64,000 bases of DNA from Streptomyces sp. WM6378 (GCF_001279695.1 NZ_LGDD01000002.1:62001-126000), one strand, 5' to 3'; counted from the first letter of the stretch, positions 32,113 to 42,280 are shown. The notes: a model not told the origin generated them from the letters alone. Translations and numbers: made by a program.

Positions 32113-34311
32113 CTATCGCCCTTCTTCGGCCTGTTCGCGAATTTTGTCGGCGAGCTGGGGCGGCATCGGCTCGTGCCGCGCGTAGCTGCGGCTGAACCGT
32201 CCGGTGCCGTGGGACAGCGACCTCAGGTCGAGCGCGTACCGGCCGATCTCGATCTCCGGGATCTCGGCGCGCACCAGCGTGCGGCCCGGGCCGGCCTGTT
32301 CGGTGCCGACCACCCGGCCGCGGCGCCCGGACAGGTCGCTCATCACCGGGCCCACGTAGTCGTCGGCGACCAGGACCTGGACCTCGGCGACCGGTTCGAG
32401 CAGATGGATACGGGCCTCGGCGGCCGCCTCCCGCAGGGCTAGCGCGCCCGCGGTCTGGAACGCCGCGTCGGAGGAGTCCACCGAGTGCGCCTTGCCGTCC
32501 AGGAGCGTGATGCGCACGTCCACGAGCGGATACCCGGCGGCCACGCCCTTCGCGGCCTGGGCCCGTACGCCCTTCTCGACGGACGGGATGAACTGGCGCG
32601 GGACCGACCCGCCGACCACCTTGTCCACGAACTCGATGCCGCTGCCCGGCGGCAGCGGCTCCACGTCGATCTCGCAGATCGCGAACTGCCCGTGCCCGCC
32701 GGACTGTTTGACGTGCCGGCCGCGTCCCGCCGCCTTCGCGCCGAAGGTCTCGCGCAGCGACACCTTGTGCGGCACGACGTCGACCTGGACGCCGTACCGG
32801 CTGCGCAGCCGCTCCAGGGCGACCTCCTTGTGGGCCTCGCCCAGGCACCACAGGACCAGCTGGTGGGTGTGCGGGTTCTGTTCGAGGCGCATCGTCGGGT
32901 CCTCCGCGACCAGGCGCGAGAGCCCCTGCGAGAGCTTGTCCTCGTCGGCCTTGCTGTGTGCCTCGATGGCCAGCGGGAGGAGCGGGTCGGGCATGTCCCA
33001 GGGCGCCATCAGGAGCGGGTCCTCCTTGGCGGACAGGGTGTCGCCGGTCTCGGCCCGGGACAGCTTGGCCACGCACGCGAGGTCGCCCGCCACGCACTTG
33101 GTGAGCGTGCGCTGCTGCTTGCCGAACGGCGAGGACAGCGCGCCGATCCGCTCGTCGACGTCGTGGTCCTCGTGGCCGCGGTCCTCCATGCCGTGGCCGG
33201 ACACGTGCACCGTCTCGTCGGGGCGCAGGGTGCCGGAGAAGACCCGCACCAGGCTGATCCGGCCCACGTACGGGTCGGACGAGGTCTTGATCACCTCGGC
33301 CACCAGCGGGCCCTCGACCGTGCACGAGGGGGTCGGCCGGGGCCCGCCCTGCGGGGTCGTGATCTCGGGCGCCGTCCGCTCCAGGGGGGAGGGGAAGCCG
33401 CCGGTGACGAGTTCGAGGAGTTCGATCGTGCCGAGGCCCTGCTTGGCGCCCTCGGCGGCCGGCGCCGCGGCCAGGACCGGGTGGAAGGTGCCGCGCGCCA
33501 CCGCGCGTTCCAGGTCCGCCACCAACGTCTTGAAATCGATGTCCTCGCCGCCGAGGTAGCGGTCCATGAGGGTCTCGTCCTCGCTCTCCGCGATGATCCC
33601 CTCGATGAGCCGGTTGCGGGCCTCCTCGATCAGCGGGAGCAGGTCGGCGTCCGGCTGGGTCTCCTTGCGCTCGCCGGACTCGTAGTCGAAGACCCGCTGC
33701 GAGAGCAGCCCGGTCAGGCCGGTCACCGGCGCGTGCCCGTCGGGTCCGGCCGCGCCGTGCACCGGGAGGTACAGCGGGAGCACCGCGTCGGGGTCGTCGC
33801 CGCCGAACGCCTCGGCGCAGATCGTCGTCATCGCGTCGAAGTCGGCGCGGGCCGCCTCCAGGTGCGTGATCACGATCGCCCGCGGCATCCCGACGGCCGC
33901 GCACTCGTCCCAGACCATCCGCGTCGAGCCGTCCACGCCGTCCGCGGCCGAGACGACGAAAAGGGCCGCGTCCGCCGCTCGCAGACCGGCCCTGAGTTCC
34001 CCGACGAAGTCGGCGTATCCGGGGGTGTCCAAGATATTGATCTTGAAACCACCCCATTCGACCGGAACCAGCGACAGCTGTACGGAGCGCTGCTGCCGGT
34101 GCTCGATCTCGTCGTAGTCGGAGACGGTGCCGCCGTCCTCGACCCTGCCCGCCCGGTTGACGGCCCCGGCCGCCAGCGCGAGCGCTTCCACCAAGGTGGT
34201 TTTCCCGGATCCGCTGTGGCCGACCAGCACCACGTTCCGTACGGATGAGGGGTGGTCGGCCGCTGTAGCCCTGCCGGCGGCCCCGGGGTGTGCGTTTGCC
34301 TTGTCGCCCAT
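32113..34311 (-). CDS. EF-G-like GTPase (translation factor paralogue)
   Basis: A 732-residue EF-G/EF-2 family protein with G domain, domain II (GRISLVRVFSGTLRPDETVHV), domain IV and V segments. G1 is GHSGSGKT (31-38) and G3 DTPGYADF (95-102). The G4 position, NKxD in true EF-G, reads T-H-L-E (149-152), as in the divergent actinobacterial EF-G2-like group, so guanine specificity or activity may differ. It is not in an str operon, so it is not the housekeeping fusA. ATG 34311 follows GGAGG. Suggested roles in this branch (recycling, stress) are not established. Confidence 0.9.
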   Translation of the reverse strand: MGDKANAHPGAAGRATAADHPSSVRNVVLVGHSGSGKTTLVEALALAAGAVNRAGRVEDGGTVSDYDEIEHRQQRSVQLSLVPVEWGGFKINILDTPGYADFVGELRAGLRAADAALFVVSAADGVDGSTRMVWDECAAVGMPRAIVITHLEAARADFDAMTTICAEAFGGDDPDAVLPLYLPVHGAAGPDGHAPVTGLTGLLSQRVFDYESGERKETQPDADLLPLIEEARNRLIEGIIAESEDETLMDRYLGGEDIDFKTLVADLERAVARGTFHPVLAAAPAAEGAKQGLGTIELLELVTGGFPSPLERTAPEITTPQGGPRPTPSCTVEGPLVAEVIKTSSDPYVGRISLVRVFSGTLRPDETVHVSGHGMEDRGHEDHDVDERIGALSSPFGKQQRTLTKCVAGDLACVAKLSRAETGDTLSAKEDPLLMAPWDMPDPLLPLAIEAHSKADEDKLSQGLSRLVAEDPTMRLEQNPHTHQLVLWCLGEAHKEVALERLRSRYGVQVDVVPHKVSLRETFGAKAAGRGRHVKQSGGHGQFAICEIDVEPLPPGSGIEFVDKVVGGSVPRQFIPSVEKGVRAQAAKGVAAGYPLVDVRITLLDGKAHSVDSSDAAFQTAGALALREAAAEARIHLLEPVAEVQVLVADDYVGPVMSDLSGRRGRVVGTEQAGPGRTLVRAEIPEIEIGRYALDLRSLSHGTGRFSRSYARHEPMPPQLADKIREQAEEGR

Positions 34312-34583
34312 GTCCGTTCCTCCCGGTTTCGTGCGCGGTGAGGTGGTGAGGGGGCGCGGACACGCGGACTCCGCGTGCGGAGGCGGCATCTGCGACGCCC
34401 GCGGTAATTCGAGCTTTCCACTCCGGTCACTGTGCGTCCATACGTCGTACGCGACCGCACGCGGACAGTGGCCCGCCGGTCACGCGGCGGGTGCCCGGCG
34501 GTGCGGCCGCGCAGTCGTGGCTACGATGGGTCGGCCGGTGGCCAGCAGGGGCCGCGCGGCCACACCGACCCCTCGGGAAGGCC

Positions 34584-35240
34584 ATGCTGAACAAGTACGC
34601 GCGTGCATTCTTCACGCGTGTCCTCACGCCGTTCGCCGCATTTCTGCTCCGTCGCGGAGTCAGCCCCGACGCGGTGACCCTCATCGGCACGGCCGGAGTG
34701 ATGGCGGGTGCGCTGGTCTTCTTCCCCCGTGGAGAGTTCTTCTGGGGCACCATCGTCATCACCCTCTTCGTCTTCTCCGACCTGGTCGACGGCAACATGG
34801 CCCGCCAGGCCGGGATCTCCAGCCGCTGGGGCGCCTTCCTCGACTCGACCCTGGACCGGGTCGCCGACGGTGCGATCTTCGGCGGCTTCGCCCTCTGGTA
34901 CGCCGGGCAGGGCGACGACAACGCGCTGTGCGCGGTGGCCATCTTCTGCCTGGCCAGCGGCCAGGTGGTCTCGTACACCAAGGCGCGCGGCGAGGCGATC
35001 GGGCTGCCGGTCGCGGTCAACGGCCTGGTGGAGCGGGCCGAACGGCTCGTGATCTCGCTGGTGGCCGCGGGCCTGGCCGGACTGCACAAGTTCGGTGTGC
35101 CGGGCATCCAGGTGCTGCTCCCCATCGCGCTGTGGATCGTGGCCGTGGGCAGTCTCGTCACGCTGATCCAGCGTGTGGTGACGGTCCGCCGGGAGTCCGC
35201 CGAGGCCGACGCGCGGGCGGCCGGTGAGGCGGGCGCATGA
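34584..35240 (+). CDS. pgsA: Phosphatidylinositol phosphate synthase (CDP-alcohol phosphotransferase)
   Basis: A 218-residue integral membrane enzyme joining CDP-diacylglycerol with inositol-1-phosphate, the first step of actinobacterial PI and PIM lipids. The CDP-AP signature D-x2-DG-x2-AR-x8-G-x3-D-x3-D is complete (Asp66, Asp69, Asp87, Asp91). About six helices. ATG 34584 follows GGGAAGG. It overlaps the acyltransferase gene by four bases, heading the pgsA-patA-pimA operon; that context supports PI synthesis over phosphatidylglycerol synthesis. Confidence 0.93.
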   Translation: MLNKYARAFFTRVLTPFAAFLLRRGVSPDAVTLIGTAGVMAGALVFFPRGEFFWGTIVITLFVFSDLVDGNMARQAGISSRWGAFLDSTLDRVADGAIFGGFALWYAGQGDDNALCAVAIFCLASGQVVSYTKARGEAIGLPVAVNGLVERAERLVISLVAAGLAGLHKFGVPGIQVLLPIALWIVAVGSLVTLIQRVVTVRRESAEADARAAGEAGA

Positions 35241-36133
35241 AGGACAGGCTGACCGACGCGCTGTACGGCCTTGGCTGGGCCACCGTCAAGAAGCTGCCGG
35301 AGCCCGTCGCGAACGGGCTCGGCCGACGCATCGCGGACCAGGTGTGGAAGCGGCGCGGCAAGAGCGTGCTGCGGCTCGAATCCAACCTGGCGCGGGTCGT
35401 GCCCGACGCCACCCCGGAACGGCTCGCGGCCCTCTCGCAGGCGGGCATGCGCTCCTACATGCGGTACTGGATGGAGTCCTTCCGGCTGCCGTCGTGGAGC
35501 AAGGACCGGATGGCGAACGGCTTCGTGCCCGAGGACGTCCACCACCTGACGGACGCCCTCGCCTCCGGGCGCGGCGTCGTCCTCGCCCTGCCCCACATGG
35601 GCAACTACGACCTCGCGGGCGCCTGGGTCACCACCAAGCTGGCCACCCCGTTCACCACGGTCGCCGAGCGCCTCAAGCCCGAGACGCTGTACGACCGCTT
35701 CGTCGCCTACCGCGAGAGCCTCGGCATGGAGGTCCTGCCGCACGTCGGCGGCTCCGCCTTCGGCACGCTGGCCCGGCGGCTGCGCGCGGGCGGCCTGGTC
35801 TGTCTGGTCGCCGACCGCGACCTGTCGGCGTCCGGAGTCGAGGTCAAGTTCTTCGGCGAGCAGACCCGGATGCCCGCGGGACCGGCCATGCTGGCCCAGC
35901 AGACCGGCGCGCTGCTCCTCCCGGTGACGCTCTGGTACGACGACTCGCCCATCATGAAGGGCCGGGTCCACCCGCCCATCGAGGTGCCCGAGACGGGCGA
36001 CCGGGCCGCCAAGACGTCCTTGATGACACAGACGCTGGCGGACGCCTTCGCCACCGGAATCGCCGACCACCCGGAGGACTGGCACATGCTGCAACGGCTG
36101 TGGCTCGCGGACCTGGAGGAGCGACGGCCGTGA
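35237..36133 (+). CDS. patA: Phosphatidylinositol mannoside acyltransferase
   Basis: A 298-residue LpxL/HtrB-type acyltransferase that adds a fatty acid to the mannose of PIM1/PIM2 at the inner membrane face. The H-x4-D motif is HMGNYD, and GLVCLVADRDLSASGVEVKFFGE with PAGPAMLAQQTGALLLPV are family hallmarks. ATGA overlap with pgsA and GTGA overlap with pimA. Confidence 0.92.
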   Translation: MKDRLTDALYGLGWATVKKLPEPVANGLGRRIADQVWKRRGKSVLRLESNLARVVPDATPERLAALSQAGMRSYMRYWMESFRLPSWSKDRMANGFVPEDVHHLTDALASGRGVVLALPHMGNYDLAGAWVTTKLATPFTTVAERLKPETLYDRFVAYRESLGMEVLPHVGGSAFGTLARRLRAGGLVCLVADRDLSASGVEVKFFGEQTRMPAGPAMLAQQTGALLLPVTLWYDDSPIMKGRVHPPIEVPETGDRAAKTSLMTQTLADAFATGIADHPEDWHMLQRLWLADLEERRP

Positions 36134-37290
36134 AGATCGGCATCGTCTGCCCGTACTCGTGGGACGTCCCCGGCGGCGTCCAGTTCCACATCCGGGACCT
36201 GGCCGAGCACCTGATCCGCCTCGGCCACGAGGTCTCGGTCCTCGCCCCCGCCGACGACGAGACCCCGCTGCCGCCCTACGTCGTCTCGGCGGGCCGGGCC
36301 GTCCCGGTCCCGTACAACGGCTCGGTGGCGCGGCTCAACTTCGGGTTCCTGTCGGCCGCGCGGGTGCGGCGCTGGCTGCACGACGGCACGTTCGACGTCA
36401 TCCACATCCACGAGCCGGCCTCGCCCTCGCTCGGCCTGCTGTCCTGCTGGGCGGCGCAGGGCCCCATCGTGGCGACCTTCCACACCTCCAACCCCCGCTC
36501 CCGCGCGATGATCGCGGCGTACCCGATCCTCCAGCCCGCCCTGGAGAAGATCAGCGCGCGCATCGCGGTCAGCGAGTACGCGCGGCGCACCCTGGTCGAA
36601 CACCTCGGCGGCGACGCGGTGGTGATCCCCAACGGCGTCGACGTCGACTTCTTCGCGAGGGCCGAGCCGAAGAAGGAGTGGCAGGGCCAGACCCTCGGCT
36701 TCATCGGGCGCATCGACGAGCCCCGCAAGGGCCTGCCGGTCCTCATGAAGGCGCTCCCCAAGATCCTCGCGGAGCGCCCGGAGACACGGCTGCTCGTCGC
36801 GGGCCGGGGCGACGAGGAGGAGGCGGTGGCCTCCCTGCCGGCCGAGATGCGCTCGCGGGTCGAGTTCCTCGGCATGGTCAGCGACGAGGACAAGGCACGG
36901 CTGCTGCGCAGTGTGGACGTGTACGTCGCGCCCAACACCGGCGGCGAGAGCTTCGGGATCATCCTGGTCGAGGCGCTGTCGGCGGGCGCCGCGGTCCTCG
37001 CCAGCGACCTGGACGCCTTCGCGCAGGTCCTGGACCAGGGCGCGGCGGGCGACCTCTTCGCCAACGAGGACGCCGACGCGCTCGCCTCGGCGGCCGTACG
37101 CCTGCTCGCCGACCCGGCCCGCCGCGCGGGCCTGAGCGAACGCGGCTCGGCGCACGTGCGGCGCTTCGACTGGGCGACGGTCGGCGCGGACATCCTCGCG
37201 GTGTACGAGACGGTGACGCACGGGGCGGCGGCGGTGGCCACGGACGAACGCACCGGATTCCGGGCCCGGTTCGGGCTGGCCAGGGACTGA
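36130..37290 (+). CDS. pimA: Phosphatidylinositol alpha-mannosyltransferase
   Basis: A 386-residue GT4 (GT-B fold) enzyme transferring the first mannose from GDP-mannose to PI. It opens MKIGIVCPYSWDVPGGVQFHIRD with the GGVQ acceptor loop, and holds HIHEPASPSLGLL, VAVSEYARRTL-type segments, IPNGVDVDFF, GRIDEPRKGLPVL and the nucleotide-binding GGESFGIILVEALSAG. GTG overlaps the patA stop. Confidence 0.93.
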   Translation: MKIGIVCPYSWDVPGGVQFHIRDLAEHLIRLGHEVSVLAPADDETPLPPYVVSAGRAVPVPYNGSVARLNFGFLSAARVRRWLHDGTFDVIHIHEPASPSLGLLSCWAAQGPIVATFHTSNPRSRAMIAAYPILQPALEKISARIAVSEYARRTLVEHLGGDAVVIPNGVDVDFFARAEPKKEWQGQTLGFIGRIDEPRKGLPVLMKALPKILAERPETRLLVAGRGDEEEAVASLPAEMRSRVEFLGMVSDEDKARLLRSVDVYVAPNTGGESFGIILVEALSAGAAVLASDLDAFAQVLDQGAAGDLFANEDADALASAAVRLLADPARRAGLSERGSAHVRRFDWATVGADILAVYETVTHGAAAVATDERTGFRARFGLARD

Positions 37291-37325
37291 CTGCGGCCCC
37301 GGCCGGGCTCGGCGGAGGCCGCCGC

Positions 37326-38492
37326 TCAGGCCGGGGTCAGCAGCGGCCACACATCGGCTGCGGCCGTGGTGCCCCACACCGGGTCGCCGTGGCCGTAACC
37401 CGCCACCACGCGGAAGCCGACCCGGCCGTTGCCGCCGGCCCGGATCAGCTCCGCGCCCCGGGGGTGGTCGCCCCGGCCGAGCTCCATGTTCACCCAGACC
37501 ACCTCGGCCCGGATCCCCGCCCAGTCGACGGCGTACCCCGTCCCGTCGGCGGCCCAGACCGACATCAGGTCGCGCAGCAGCGCGTTCGGCACGAGCCCGC
37601 TGCCCAGCGCGGCGGTCGCCTCGGCCCACACCTCCAACGGGGTGCGGTCGAGAGCAAACCGGTCCTCGGCCGGGGCCGCCCCGAACCCGTACGTCCCGGC
37701 GCTGAAGCCCTGCCGGTAGATCCAGTTGGTGAGCCCTGGCAGCGAAGCGGTGCGGATCAGCGCGAAGTGCGCGAGCCCCGTGTTGGTGAACCGGGCCGCC
37801 GGATCGACCGGCCGCGGCGCCGCGCTCGCCCCGCCGGGATCGGCCACGGCCCGCGCCAACAGCCCTTTCAGGCCAGGGTCGTTGACGTATACGCCCTGGT
37901 CGATGAGCCCCTGGAGCGCGGTGCGCGACTGTGCCGCCCGTACCGCGAGATCGCCGGTGTACGGGCCCGTGGTGTCGAGGGCGACCACCCGGCGCAGCCG
38001 GTGCGAGCTGTCCTTGGACGCCAGGTCCAGGGCGAGCACCGCCCCGGCCGAATGGCCCACGTACTGGTGGGGGAGTGGCAGCACTCCGGTCACGGCGTCG
38101 ATCACGGAGCGGGCGTCGCGGGCGTGCGCGGCCAGGCCCCAGTCGGCCGTGATGTCGGCGGCGGACGCCAGATCCTCGCGCGGGCTGATCCCTACCACCA
38201 ATTGGCCCGCACCGCGTAGGTGGTGGGCGAGATTGCGGGCGCGCGGCGTGAAGAAGTTCGCGGCGAAGCCGAGGCCGCCGCCGGGCAGCAGGAAGGCGAT
38301 GCCGGTCGGCGCCCGCCGGGTGTCGGCCACCACGTCGACGCCGAGCGGCACGCCCCGGCCGCCGACCGTGAACCGGGTGTGCGCCCAGCCGTCCCCGGCC
38401 TCGACCCGCGCGTCCCGGCCGCCGAGCACCTCGGCGATCCGCCGTGCCGCGTCGTGCGGTGTGCCCATGGTCACCAACTGGCCCGCGCCCAC
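37326..38492 (-). CDS. Alpha/beta-hydrolase fold protein
   Basis: A 388-residue hydrolase-like protein. The nucleophile elbow is YVGHSAGAVLALDLAS (Ser in GHSAG); TGIAFLLPGGGLG probably forms the oxyanion segment and the C-terminal VVAGYGHGDPVWG supplies the His. Acid residue not assigned. No signal peptide. The GTG at 38492 is preceded by AGGGGGA at seven-base spacing; ATG 38468 is an alternative. Substrate unknown; it converges with pimA. Confidence 0.78.
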   Translation of the reverse strand: MGAGQLVTMGTPHDAARRIAEVLGGRDARVEAGDGWAHTRFTVGGRGVPLGVDVVADTRRAPTGIAFLLPGGGLGFAANFFTPRARNLAHHLRGAGQLVVGISPREDLASAADITADWGLAAHARDARSVIDAVTGVLPLPHQYVGHSAGAVLALDLASKDSSHRLRRVVALDTTGPYTGDLAVRAAQSRTALQGLIDQGVYVNDPGLKGLLARAVADPGGASAAPRPVDPAARFTNTGLAHFALIRTASLPGLTNWIYRQGFSAGTYGFGAAPAEDRFALDRTPLEVWAEATAALGSGLVPNALLRDLMSVWAADGTGYAVDWAGIRAEVVWVNMELGRGDHPRGAELIRAGGNGRVGFRVVAGYGHGDPVWGTTAAADVWPLLTPA

Positions 38493-38612
38493 AGTCCGTT
38501 CCCCCTGTCCGTCCGATCCGCCCGCGTCAAGGGCCCCAGCCTTCCCTACGGCACCGCGCGTTCCAAGAGCGGGCTCGTCCCCTGGGCGGGACGGCCGTAC
38601 CCGGCGCCCCGG

Positions 38613-38618
38613 TAGCCT
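38613..38618 (+). promoter_or_regulatory. -10 box (TAGCCT) of the LemA-like gene
   Basis: TAGCCT ends eight bases before GTG 38627 with no Shine-Dalgarno, predicting a leaderless mRNA. Confidence 0.4.
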
Positions 38619-38626
38619 TGCGGCCC

Positions 38627-39172
38627 GTGACCGTAACCCTCATCTGGATCGTCGTCGCCCTCGTCGCGATCGGCCTCTATCTCAGCTGGACCGCCGGCCG
38701 GCTCGACCGGCTGCACGCCCGCATCGACGCGGCCCGCGCCGCCCTGGACGCCCAACTGCTCCGCCGCGCCTCGGTCACCCAGGAACTGGCCACCAGCGGG
38801 GTGCTCGACCCGGCCGCCTCGATCGTGCTGTACGAGGCCGCGCACGCGGCACGCCAGGCGGAGGAGGAGCACCGGGAGGTCGCCGAGAGCGAGCTCAGCC
38901 AGGCGCTGCGGGCGGTCTTCGGGGAGCCGGCGCAGGTCGACGCCGTACGGGAGGCGCCCGGGGGCGTGGAGGCCGCCGAGGAGCTGGCGCAGGCGGTGCG
39001 CAGGGTGCCGATGGCGCGGCGCTTCCACAACGACGCCGTGCGGGCCGCGAGGGCGCTGCGCAGGCACCGTACGGTGCGCTGGTTCCGCCTGGCGGGCCAC
39101 GCGCCGTTCCCGCTGGCCTTCGAGATGGACGACGAGCCTCCGACGGCCCTGGCCGACCGCCCGGGAACGTGA
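38627..39172 (+). CDS. Divergent LemA-like membrane-anchored coiled-coil protein
   Basis: A 181-residue protein with an N-terminal membrane helix (VTLIWIVVALVAIGLYLSW) and a helical body. The pattern RLDRLHARIDAARAALDAQLLRR...ESELSQALRAVF...EELAQAVRRVPMARRFHNDAVRAARALRRHR matches the LemA layout (the R-x-FYNDAV helix is clear), though sequence divergence makes this a remote call. LemA proteins sit outside the membrane with the helix as anchor. Role unknown. Confidence 0.6.
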   Translation: MTVTLIWIVVALVAIGLYLSWTAGRLDRLHARIDAARAALDAQLLRRASVTQELATSGVLDPAASIVLYEAAHAARQAEEEHREVAESELSQALRAVFGEPAQVDAVREAPGGVEAAEELAQAVRRVPMARRFHNDAVRAARALRRHRTVRWFRLAGHAPFPLAFEMDDEPPTALADRPGT

Positions 39173-39303
39173 TCTCGTAGCCACTGGGGGTGGCTGACCG
39201 GCGAAAACGATCCACCGGGTACACATTGGCCCTTGATGTGGACTGGTCCGCCAGGGTTCTCTCGGGGCAGCAGAATCCCTTCTTCACTCAGTGAGGTCGC
39301 TCC

Positions 39304-40224
39304 GTGTCCAGCACGCCTTCCAGCACCCCCCAGTCCGACAGCCCCGCGATCGGCACCGCCCGCGTCAAGCGCGGCATGGCCGAGCAGCTCAAGGGCGGCG
39401 TGATCATGGACGTGGTCAACGCCGAGCAGGCGAAGATCGCCGAGGACGCGGGCGCCGTCGCCGTCATGGCCCTGGAGCGGGTGCCGGCCGACATCCGCAA
39501 GGACGGCGGCGTGGCCCGGATGTCCGACCCGAACATGATCGAGGAGATCATCGGCGCGGTCTCCATCCCGGTGATGGCCAAGTCCCGCATCGGCCACTTC
39601 GTCGAGGCCCAGGTCCTGCAGTCGCTCGGCGTCGACTACATCGACGAGTCCGAGGTCCTCACCCCGGCCGACGAGGTCAACCACAGCGACAAGTTCGCCT
39701 TCACGACCCCGTTCGTGTGTGGCGCCACCAACCTGGGCGAGGCCCTGCGCCGCATCGCCGAGGGTGCGGCCATGATCCGCTCCAAGGGCGAGGCCGGCAC
39801 CGGCAACGTCGTCGAGGCCGTCCGCCACCTGCGCCAGATCAAGAACGAGATCGCCAAGCTGCGCGGCTTCGACAACAACGAGCTGTACGCCGCGGCCAAG
39901 GAGCTGCGCGCCCCGTACGAGCTGGTCAAGGAAGTCTCCGAGCTCGGCAAGCTCCCCGTCGTGCTGTTCTCCGCCGGTGGCGTGGCCACCCCCGCCGACG
40001 CCGCGCTGATGCGCCAGCTCGGCGCCGAGGGCGTCTTCGTCGGCTCCGGCATCTTCAAGTCGGGCGACCCGGCCAAGCGCGCCGCCGCCATCGTGAAGGC
40101 CACCACCTTCTTCGACGACCCGAAGATCATCGCGGACGCCTCCCGCAACCTGGGCGAGGCCATGGTCGGCATCAACTGCGACACCCTGCCCGAGACCGAG
40201 CGCTACGCCAACCGCGGCTGGTAG
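39304..40224 (+). CDS. pdxS: Pyridoxal 5'-phosphate synthase, PdxS subunit
   Basis: A 306-residue (beta/alpha)8 enzyme making PLP from ribose-5-phosphate, glyceraldehyde-3-phosphate and PdxT-delivered ammonia. Very conserved segments include [21 protein letters not shown], the catalytic Lys of [13 protein letters not shown], and [17 protein letters not shown] 39304 follows GAGG at long spacing. pdxT begins six bases later. No PdxR-type regulator gene is adjacent. Confidence 0.97.
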   Translation: MSSTPSSTPQSDSPAIGTARVKRGMAEQLKGGVIMDVVNAEQAKIAEDAGAVAVMALERVPADIRKDGGVARMSDPNMIEEIIGAVSIPVMAKSRIGHFVEAQVLQSLGVDYIDESEVLTPADEVNHSDKFAFTTPFVCGATNLGEALRRIAEGAAMIRSKGEAGTGNVVEAVRHLRQIKNEIAKLRGFDNNELYAAAKELRAPYELVKEVSELGKLPVVLFSAGGVATPADAALMRQLGAEGVFVGSGIFKSGDPAKRAAAIVKATTFFDDPKIIADASRNLGEAMVGINCDTLPETERYANRGW

Positions 40225-40230
40225 TCACTC

Positions 40231-40815
40231 ATGCACACCCCCGTGATTGGTGTCCTGGCCCTCCAGGGCGACGTACGGGAGCACCTCATCGCCCTGGCCG
40301 CGGCGGACGCCGTGGCCAGGCCGGTCAGGCGCCCCGAGGAGCTCGCCGAGGTGGACGGCCTGGTCATACCCGGCGGCGAGTCCACCACCATCTCCAAGCT
40401 GGCCGCGCTGTTCGGCATGCTGGAGCCGCTGCGCGAGCGGGTCCGCGCGGGCCTGCCCGTGTACGGCACCTGCGCCGGGCTGATCATGCTCGCCGACAAG
40501 ATCCTCGACCCGCGTTCGGGCCAGGAGACCATCGGCGGCATCGAGATGATCGTCCGCCGCAACGCCTTCGGCCGCCAGAACGAGTCGTTCGAGGCGACCG
40601 TGGAGGTTTCGGGAGTGGGCCCCGTGGAAGGCGTGTTCATCCGCGCGCCCTGGGTCGAGTCCGTCGGCGCCGAGACCGAGGTGCTCGCCGAGCACGGCGG
40701 CCACATCGTCGCCGTACGCCAGGGCAACGCCCTCGCGACCTCGTTCCACCCCGAGCTGACCGGCGACCACCGCATGCACGCGCTGTTCGTGGACATGGTG
40801 CGCGCCGCACGGTGA
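40231..40815 (+). CDS. pdxT: Pyridoxal 5'-phosphate synthase, glutaminase subunit PdxT
   Basis: A 194-residue class I glutamine amidotransferase. Features are [19 protein letters not shown], the nucleophile Cys in [12 protein letters not shown] and the catalytic His-x-Glu in [10 protein letters not shown]. It makes ammonia channelled to PdxS. The short intercistronic gap and lack of its own ribosome site suggest coupling. Confidence 0.97.
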   Translation: MHTPVIGVLALQGDVREHLIALAAADAVARPVRRPEELAEVDGLVIPGGESTTISKLAALFGMLEPLRERVRAGLPVYGTCAGLIMLADKILDPRSGQETIGGIEMIVRRNAFGRQNESFEATVEVSGVGPVEGVFIRAPWVESVGAETEVLAEHGGHIVAVRQGNALATSFHPELTGDHRMHALFVDMVRAAR

Positions 40816-40877
40816 CGAGGTCCCGGTAGGATCTCTGCCGAACGACGCAGAATGGGTTACGCGAAGGAGACAGGCAG

Positions 40878-41630
40878 ATGTCCGGCCACTCTAAATGGGC
40901 TACGACGAAGCACAAGAAGGCCGTGATCGATGCCAAGCGCGGCAAGCTCTTCGCGAAGCTGATCAAGAACATCGAGGTCGCCGCCCGCACCGGCGGCGCC
41001 GACATCGACGGCAACCCGACGCTCTTCGACGCCGTACAGAAGGCCAAGAAGCAGTCGGTGCCCAACAAGAACATCGACTCCGCGCTCAAGCGCGGTGCCG
41101 GTCTTGAGGCGGGCGGTGCCGACTACGAGACGATCATGTACGAGGGTTACGGCCCGAACGGTGTCGCGGTGCTCATCGAGTGCCTCACCGACAACCGCAA
41201 CCGTGCCGCATCCGACGTACGTGTCGCGATGACCCGCAACGGCGGCTCCATGGCCGACCCGGGCTCGGTCTCGTACCTGTTCAACCGCAAGGGCGTCGTC
41301 GTCCTGCCCAAGGGCGAGCTCTCGGAGGACGACGTTCTGGAGACGGTTCTGGAAGCGGGCGCCGAGGAGGTCAACGACCTCGGTGACTCCTTCGAGATCA
41401 TCTCCGAGGCCACCGACATGGTCGCGGTCCGTACCGCGCTCCAGGGGGCCGGCATCGACTACGACTCGGCCGAGGCCAACTTCGTACCGACCATGCAGGT
41501 CGAGCTCGACGAAGAGGGCGCGCGGAAGATCTTCAAGCTGATCGACGCGCTGGAGGACAGCGACGACGTGCAGAACGTCTTCGCCAACTTCGACGTCTCC
41601 GACGAGGTCATGGAGAAGGTCGACGCGTAA
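40878..41630 (+). CDS. YebC/PmpR-family protein
   Basis: A 250-residue member of the TACO1/YebC family, starting [23 protein letters not shown] with the usual SKW-KHKKA opening; [22 protein letters not shown] and [22 protein letters not shown] follow. Formerly regarded as transcription regulators; recent work in other bacteria ties YebC to translation of proline-rich motifs. ATG 40878 has AAGGAG. A TAGGAT -10 box lies near 40826. It precedes ruvCAB, as in many bacteria. Confidence 0.95.
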   Translation: MSGHSKWATTKHKKAVIDAKRGKLFAKLIKNIEVAARTGGADIDGNPTLFDAVQKAKKQSVPNKNIDSALKRGAGLEAGGADYETIMYEGYGPNGVAVLIECLTDNRNRAASDVRVAMTRNGGSMADPGSVSYLFNRKGVVVLPKGELSEDDVLETVLEAGAEEVNDLGDSFEIISEATDMVAVRTALQGAGIDYDSAEANFVPTMQVELDEEGARKIFKLIDALEDSDDVQNVFANFDVSDEVMEKVDA

Positions 41631-41653
41631 CGCTGCCGCGGATTGAGCGGTTC

Positions 41654-41689
41654 CGGCGGGCCGATGGGACACGTCCCATCGGCCCGCCG
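41654..41689 (+). terminator. Terminator after the yebC-type gene
   Basis: A perfect 16-bp stem (CGGCGGGCCGATGGGA with complement), four-base loop, between the yebC-type gene and ruvC. Confidence 0.8.
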
Positions 41690-41749
41690 CCGTTGTCAGT
41701 GGCAGCGGATAGCCTGGCAGCAAGTCAAAGATCACCGAGGGGAGGGGCC

Positions 41750-42280
41750 GTGCGCGTACTGGGGGTGGACCCCGGCCTGACGCGGTGTGGCGTCGGCGTG
41801 GTCGAGGGGGTCGCGGGCCGGTCCCTGACGATGCTGGGCGTCGGTGTCGTACGGACCCCCGCGGACGCCGAGTTGGGCCTCCGCCTCATCGCCATCGAGC
41901 GCGGCATCGAGGAGTGGCTCGATGCTCACCGGCCCGAAGTCGTCGCCGTGGAGCGGGTGTTCAGCCAGCACAACGTGCGCACCGTGATGGGCACCGCCCA
42001 GGCCAGCGCGGTCGCGATGCTGTGCGCGTCCCGGCGCGGCATCCCCGTCGCCCTGCACACCCCCAGCGAGGTCAAGGCCGCCGTCACCGGCAGCGGCCGG
42101 GCCGACAAGGCGCAGGTCGGCGCCATGGTGACGCGGCTGCTCCGGCTCGACGCCCCGCCCAAACCGGCCGACGCGGCCGACGCGCTCGCCCTCGCCATCT
42201 GCCACATCTGGCGCGCCCCCGCGCTCAACCGGCTCCAACAGGCCCACGCCCAGCACTCCGTACGGAAGGTCACCCGATGA
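41750..42280 (+). CDS. ruvC: Holliday junction endonuclease RuvC
   Basis: A 176-residue RNase H-fold resolvase. The catalytic acids are Asp7 ([12 protein letters not shown]), Glu in [12 protein letters not shown], and the two Asp of [15 protein letters not shown] 41750 follows GGGGAGGGG. A TAGCCT -10 is at about 41710. Its stop overlaps ruvA. Confidence 0.97.
   Translation: MRVLGVDPGLTRCGVGVVEGVAGRSLTMLGVGVVRTPADAELGLRLIAIERGIEEWLDAHRPEVVAVERVFSQHNVRTVMGTAQASAVAMLCASRRGIPVALHTPSEVKAAVTGSGRADKAQVGAMVTRLLRLDAPPKPADAADALALAICHIWRAPALNRLQQAHAQHSVRKVTR

Noticed and set aside
41690..41750. A LexA (SOS) box before ruvC
   Set aside because: No GAAC-N4-GTTC-type palindrome is present in front of ruvC.
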